Of a stretch of DNA of 64,000 nucleotides, positions 59,195 through 64,000 are shown one piece after another. How positions within the stretch are numbered: position 1 is the first letter of the stretch; each line of letters begins with the position of its first letter. The notes under the pieces are model-generated. The model was given only the letters and a program-made list of their open reading frames with translations. It searched no databases and was not told where the DNA came from. The position numbers were made by a program, and so were the translations under genes. Source of the DNA: Cryptomeria japonica (taxonomy: Eukaryota > Streptophyta > Pinopsida > Cupressales > Cupressaceae); contig NC_081406.1 of assembly GCF_030272615.1 (NCBI RefSeq), forward strand, positions 235,397,922 through 235,461,921, written 5' to 3'.

Positions 59195-60563
59195 TGTTGG
59201 CATTGCACACTGCAATGAGAATTGTAGATTATTGAAGGTATTGTCATTGATGGAAACCTTGCAATCCTATGGCACTAGCAGACACCAACATCAACAGACT
59301 CTACACTGACAGATAGTTCACCGACAATGACAAAGATGATTACTGACACCCTAGCCGACAAGATTTTGATTATTGTATTTTGTATTTATTTGTAATATCT
59401 TTTTGTTGTTGGCATTTTTGATGATTTCATTGTGATTGTCATTGATGGACACCACTTGCTCTGAGATCACCTTTTGTATGTATGAGTTATGCTCAATTGG
59501 TATTTATTCCAAATCGGTATTATGTTTTATAGCCTTTAGGCTATTAGTTTTTGCAGAAAGCGTCTACCGATCCCAAGCGGTATGAAGACCTCAAGCGGTT
59601 TGAGGATCTCAAGCTGTACGAAGGAACTGAAGTGACAATTATCATTTTTCCCAGTCTTCATTTTGGCAAACCGGTAATCGGTAAAATATGTGAACCAGTA
59701 ATAGGTAAATGTATGAGCTAGTATTACTCTATGATGAGTTACCAACTGGTATTATTTTTGTGATGAGTTATCATCCACCGACACTTTGGCGGTGATTCTG
59801 TGTCATGTTACCAAATGTGTCTAGATGCACTGAACCTAGGAACTTGCAATATAATCCTATTGGACCGACATGAAATCAGATTCCTTTATAAGGACATCAT
59901 GTCTAGGGTTTTAGCAGTGTCAGGGTTTTTGTGTGGTTGATGAAGTTTCTGTATGTGAGATCTTAAAAGAGAAGATCAAGTCTGTGTGCAGTAACAAAGT
60001 GTGGATTTACTTAAGACTGAAGTAATGTTGAAATGCATTAGCAATGAGCTATCATGGATCTAATCAAGCTGACTGTGCTATTTGCTAGATCATTCACTTG
60101 TTGATTTCTCACATCTTCGACGAGTCTATAACCCTTAACCAAGTAGGCCTGGCAAAGCCTTTGTAAATCCTCTAACAAGGTGGTTCACAACTATGGATCT
60201 GAAATCCTCTCACAAGGTAGTCTTTAATCGGACTTACCTCCTAACAGAGATTGAGATTGCTAACAAGATTTGTTCTGGTAAAGAACATTGTATGACCTTA
60301 ACCAGTTTGGTTACTATTTTGTAGATAGTTACTTGTGAGTTTCATCTCATCGCTGTTTTTCCCATTTGGGTTTCCACGTCAAAATCTCTTGTGTTATGGT
60401 GATTGTGCTTCTGTAGGTGAATGCCTTATTTGTTATTTGGTTTGCATTTCTGTTAACCAGTTTGTTAGTAAAACTGTTATACCGGTTTACTGCTAAACTA
60501 TTTAAGTGTTTAAGTTCAGTATTTTTTGGTATACTAATTTACCCCCCCTCTTAGTATTCATCA
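59195..60563 (+). repeat. 5' LTR of copia E
   Basis: 1369 bp by its ends and the following primer site, not by comparison with a second LTR. Features: GCGGTATGAAG/GCGGTTTGAG repeats at about 59575-59600, a TATA-like TTTATAAGG near 59883, CCTCTAACAAGG words at about 60170-60240, GCTGTTTTTCCC / GGGTTTCCACGTC at 60352-60380, and a C-run near 60542. Confidence 0.75.
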
Positions 60564-60565
60564 AT

Positions 60566-60578
60566 TGGTAGCAGAGCC
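60566..60578 (+). promoter_or_regulatory. primer-binding site of copia E (variant)
   Basis: TGGTAGCAGAGCC: the copia site with G in place of the usual T at position 6. Two bases after the LTR. Confidence 0.8.
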
Positions 60579-60628
60579 AACATTTGTATAAGTTGAACCA
60601 CTTGGAAAGAGATGTGGGGGAATACACT

Positions 60629-61969
60629 ATGAGGGAACTTACTCATCGGCTCACTTAGACTGAGAAAGCCTTTAATGAACTCAAAGTCAAATATAAGGCC
60701 TCTCTGGCAAAATGAAGAGAGCATGCTGAAAAAATGATGGAACTAACTGAAAACAATTCCTCTGATGAAGCGAACATAGAAGCCCTAGCTGAAGAAGTTG
60801 AAAAACTGAATGAGTCTAATGCTAATCTGAGAAGGGAACTTGAAGGACTGACTATCATGATGTGTCGAGAGCTTGAGAACTAGAGAAAAGCTGAAGATCT
60901 AGTAAAAGACAAAGATCATGAGATCTCCAAGATGAAGGAAGAAATCAGTGCAATTACCGCTCATCTCCAAGAGAGCAAAGTGAAAAAAGAGGAAATGCAA
61001 GGTGAACTAAACATGGCTATTTCTACGAATGCAACCTTGAAGGAGTCCAATGCTGCTATTTCCAAATAACTCACTGAGTCAAAGGAAATACTTGCCAAAT
61101 TCAATAAGAGCACTGTTAAGCTAGAACAAAAGCTTGAATTAGCAAAATCGGTGAAGAATACCACTGGACTTGGTTTTTATGGTTATGAGGAATGTGAGAC
61201 CTCTGGAACAAAAGATGTAGCATCAAAGAAGAAAACGACATCAAAGGATAAAGGTAAGAAAAAGTTCAAACCTATTTGCTTTAATTGTCTCAAGGAAGGA
61301 CATATTGGTAATGTATGAAGAAATAAGGCTTACAATAACTTTCCTTACTTTCTAAACAATAAGCCTAGATCCAATAGATTCAATGGAAATTGTTATGGAT
61401 GCAACAAGTTTGGGCATAGAGCATTTGAATGCAGGTCTATCATGCACAACACTAGAAGGTATCCTCAAAGGAGTCAAGAATTTTTTCCTGAACCCTCTGG
61501 GAACCAGAATCCAAACCGGTTTAATACCTGTAATCATCAGTCAAGTAGCGGTGGCTATCAAGTGGCAACCAGATGGAGAGAAACCTATTTGATCTATCAT
61601 GGAAATGGTCACACAGCTACAATATGTAGAAGGAAGAATTGAAACATGAATAATGGACCTTGGAGATCACCTCGAATGGTTTGCTATCAATGCAACAAAT
61701 CGGGACACCCTGTTAGGACCTGCAGAATGAGAAAGAGCATATCAGATGATATACCTGTCACTCTGGAAGTAAAGATTGATGTTGAAAATATTAAAACAGA
61801 TATGAAGACAACATGAAAGAAGAATCCTAAAGAAGTATCACAAGAAGAACCGGTTTCTACACCTAGTGTGGAAGTCTTGAACTAGCAAACTAAGCTACAA
61901 AATAGCTTAGGGAGAAACAAATCGGTGAAATGTTTTGAACCCCCAGTTTAGACCAATAAAAGAACTTAA
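60629..61969 (+). pseudogene. copia E gag-like protein: coiled coil plus zinc knuckles
   Basis: One frame from ATG 60629, interrupted by several stops. The first 180 codons are a heptad-like Lys/Glu/Leu/Asn-rich coiled coil (EALAEEVEKLNESNANLRRE; KDHEISKMKEEISAITAHLQ). The second part has CCHC knuckles: CFNCLKEGHIGNV (last Cys lost to a stop), CYGCNKFGHRAFEC, a damaged one ending HGNGHTATIC, and CYQCNKSGHPVRTC. The UBN2 domain that opens gag in A-D is absent. This resembles the C-terminal half of gag in SIRE/Maximus-like copia elements, where coiled coils separate knuckles (family knowledge). Whether the N-terminal half was deleted or this is a derived gag is unclear. Confidence 0.7.
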
Positions 61970-62334
61970 TCGGTATGTGATACCTGTCAATTGGAAAAAG
62001 ATCAAAAATGGTAAAAGGCAAATTAGGGTTTACACCCTAATGGTGGAACATTTATTACGATAGGTGAAGAGTTTGTTTAAAAGGGATTTTCAAGTCATTT
62101 TCACTTATCAATTTGCGAGCGAAGAAGTTTTCAAGTGTAGAGCAAAAAAAGGCAATTTGTCTTGCAATTTAGAGATATTTCAAAACTTTGAAGAAGAATC
62201 AGAAGATAATATCAATCGGTCAAGTGTAGAACTCAAAGCGGTAATTCAGTAACCCAAGTAGTATGTGGAGAAGCGGAATTTGCAAGCCCTAAATCTTGAC
62301 ATGCGAAGGTATTTTTTGAGTTTCTCTATTTATC

Positions 62335-63867
62335 ATGGCTTTTGCATTGCACTCTAGTTCTAGTGCACCCATTGATTCAGTTGATATCATCCAACGGAAG
62401 GCAAAATATAATGCCCTATCCCAAATACCTATTGGCATTATAGTTGAGGAAGGGATTTTGGATTATATTGACTATAAAATTGAAGACCTAGGATCTCTAG
62501 TGATCCATTCTCAGTTAAGCCTATTATGTGGGAAGGACAAGAAGATCAAATCGAAATACAGCATCTTGGAAAAGAAGAAGCTTCACAATGCGGTCTATTT
62601 TCTTGAAGAATTTACAGATGATCACATCTGCATCATTCTAAGTAGAGTGCACGGTGACAAAATGTATTTAGAACGAACACATGACATCACACTGGAAGCG
62701 ATTCATGCTGTCACTAGTTTCTATAACAATGTAGATGTGCCTACCCTAAGGAAAGTCATTAAGATGGAAATAACCAAGCTCACCAGTTTTGCGAGCGACC
62801 AAAGGGGAATGATTGTCAATACCATCAAGGATGATCTGGTCAAATATGCCTGCATGGTGATAGGTTACTGGACATTCCATGCCAAAAGAATTAACTTTGT
62901 CTCTACTGCAGCAGTAAATGCCGCCTATAGGATGATCATGGAAGATGCCTCATTTGATGTATGCACTTGTATGCAAAGGTAACCTCTGGTGAATTTGAAG
63001 TCAATCAAACAGGACAATGCCTTGAAGTTTAAATTTGGATAACTATTGGTTGGATTGTTCTTCTACTTCCAAGGCTACTTCCTAGGAGTCGGTGATATTT
63101 AGTGGTCTGCTAACCAACCAGTTACCAAGCAAATCAGAGAAAGTCTTCAAGAGGTTGGAACCGGTTATCCCAAAGTCTTGAACAAATACTTTGATGAGTT
63201 CAAACACAAGATGAGCCAAAGGGTGAGAATATCTGGTGATATTGTCAAGAAGTATGAAGAGGACATCTGCTTCACCATCAGAGTAGATGAGTGTATAATG
63301 GAGGTGGTTGAGCCTAGAAAAGAAAAGGTGGAACCTATGGGATATGAGGTAATGTATGATATGCTAGACAAGTATGCTTCTACCCTACTTGCCTCACTGC
63401 TTGATCCTAAGAAGAAGAGAACCGACACCTATCTGGAAAGGGTTACACCGGTTGAAGAGCCTTCAGTAAAGAAGGGAAAGGTAGTAACATCTGTATCGAC
63501 ACTGATTACTTCAGTAAGTCCTAAAGTGACCAAGTGGTCACTAGCAAAGAAAAAATTGGAAGTTGCACCAACCAAGGTATTTGAGAGGAAGCAGAAGAGA
63601 AAAGGAAACACACTGGACTCAAAGGACACAGAATCTGAAGAACAACCTAAGAAGACTAGGCAAACAAGGAAGAAGACAAAGACAACCAGCAATGAACCGA
63701 CATCATCATCACTGGTAAATATTGATATTTCCTCTTATAAATCTTTGACACATTGTCAAAGAACTATCAAGAATATTAGGAGAAAAGTGCTGAGTGATTT
63801 AGTAGATTGTTTTGATGATTTCAATGACAATGAGAAAGAGGAAGTAGAACAGGAAGTCATTCAATAA
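62335..63867 (+). pseudogene. accessory ORF of copia E, unknown function (510 codons)
   Basis: ATG 62335 (MAFALHSSSSAPIDSVDIIQ) to TAA 63865 in a single frame, with in-frame stops at 62980, 63040 and 63100. The first 215 residues are a mixed, folded-looking region (LSQIPIGIIVEEGILDYIDY; KKKLHNAVYFLEEFTDDHIC; LRKVIKMEITKLTSFASDQR). After the stops come NKYFDEFKHKMSQRVRISGD and YDMLDKYASTLLASLLDPKK, then a basic, Ser/Thr/Lys-rich tail with nuclear-localisation-like KKTRQTRKKTK, and an acidic end. No membrane segment, protease, integrase or reverse transcriptase motif is visible. It lies where protease/integrase would be expected. I do not recognise the family. Long coding length with only three clustered stops suggests it was a real gene until recently. 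Confidence 0.6.
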
Positions 63868-64000
63868 TTATGTATTAATGACCGGTCGCCATCAAAAATT
63901 AAATCTGTGACACCAGATTCTTTATACAATTCTTTAGATAACAAATGACACATTGCCATAGAAAAGGAACACGAAATATGAGAGGAAATATTTGCTCAAT

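Larger units (their letters stand above)
53528..64000 (+). mobile_element. Ty1/copia retrotransposon D (3' end beyond window)
   Basis: 5' LTR 53528-54606, primer site, gag-pol 54664-58814 and 3' untranslated sequence to about 59194, where copia E begins. D belongs to the same family as B: the gag N-terminus, LTR body and pol motifs match closely, but D lies on the opposite strand. It sits inside the 5' LTR of copia A. The left flank is AAAAA (53523-53527), and the second copy cannot be seen. The 3' LTR is expected to the right of E, outside the window. Confidence 0.85.
59195..64000 (+). mobile_element. Ty1/copia-like retrotransposon E (3' end beyond window)
   Basis: 5' LTR 59195-60563 (TGTTGGCATTGC ... 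TATTCATCA), primer-site-like TGGTAGCAGAGCC, a gag-like pseudogene with coiled coil and several zinc knuckles, then an unrecognised ORF. No protease, integrase or reverse transcriptase is seen before the window ends. The LTR contains the conserved copia block and C-run, which is the main reason to call it copia-like. The 3' LTR and target duplication are outside the window. Confidence 0.75.

Overview
This is a gene-poor plant nuclear window made almost entirely of nested, decayed transposable elements. Six Ty1/copia-type LTR retrotransposon bodies or relatives carry UBN2-type gag, initiator-tRNA-Met primer sites and typical plant copia LTR motifs. A long-LTR Gypsy-like element, a CACTA DNA transposon with spliceosomal introns, and no ordinary host gene complete the picture. 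The style (AT-rich, large, old, deeply nested, substitution-decayed copies) suggests a large-genome seed plant, most likely a gymnosperm such as a conifer. The taxon is inference.

The layout can be solved from target-site duplications (TSDs). Bases 1-2736 are unassigned noncoding sequence. From 2737 to the right edge everything belongs to one stack. The base layer is copia element A (minus strand), whose pieces lie at 2737-2965, 5493-8590, 9033-9237 and 52190-53527. Into A inserted: a non-coding LTR element T (2966-5487, TSD AATAT), a solo LTR of the same T family (8591-9027, TSD GTATT), a Gypsy-like element G (9238-52184, TSD GGTTC/AGTTC, minus strand), and copia D (from 53528, plus strand, into A's 5' LTR). 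G has 3.0 kb LTRs and a gag-like but no pol region. Its 5' LTR is cut into three pieces by a CACTA transposon (17885-44054, TSD ACC) and by copia C (44206-51637, TSD TTGGT, plus). The CACTA element is itself split by copia B (19735-26452, TSD CAATG, minus). Copia E (from 59195, plus) sits in D at the place where D's polypurine tract and 3' LTR should follow, and both run off the window.

The CACTA element is the most informative object. Once B is removed it is about 19.4 kb and carries three plus-strand gene remnants in order: a tnp2-type transposase with DUF4218- and DUF4216-like parts and about nine recognisable GT-AG introns (29234-33370), a SET-domain protein (34429-35380), and a second-transposase-like (TNPA / Transposase_24-like) multi-exon gene (35492-38119). 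A SET methyltransferase-like gene lying between the two transposase genes is the best candidate for an undescribed system here.

All coding regions are pseudogenes with in-frame stops, and a few with frameshifts. Copia B has decayed by substitution only: its 1385-codon gag-pol frame is unshifted. Element E carries an unrecognised 510-residue ORF downstream of a coiled-coil, multi-zinc-knuckle gag. No rRNA, functional tRNA, CRISPR or host gene was seen.
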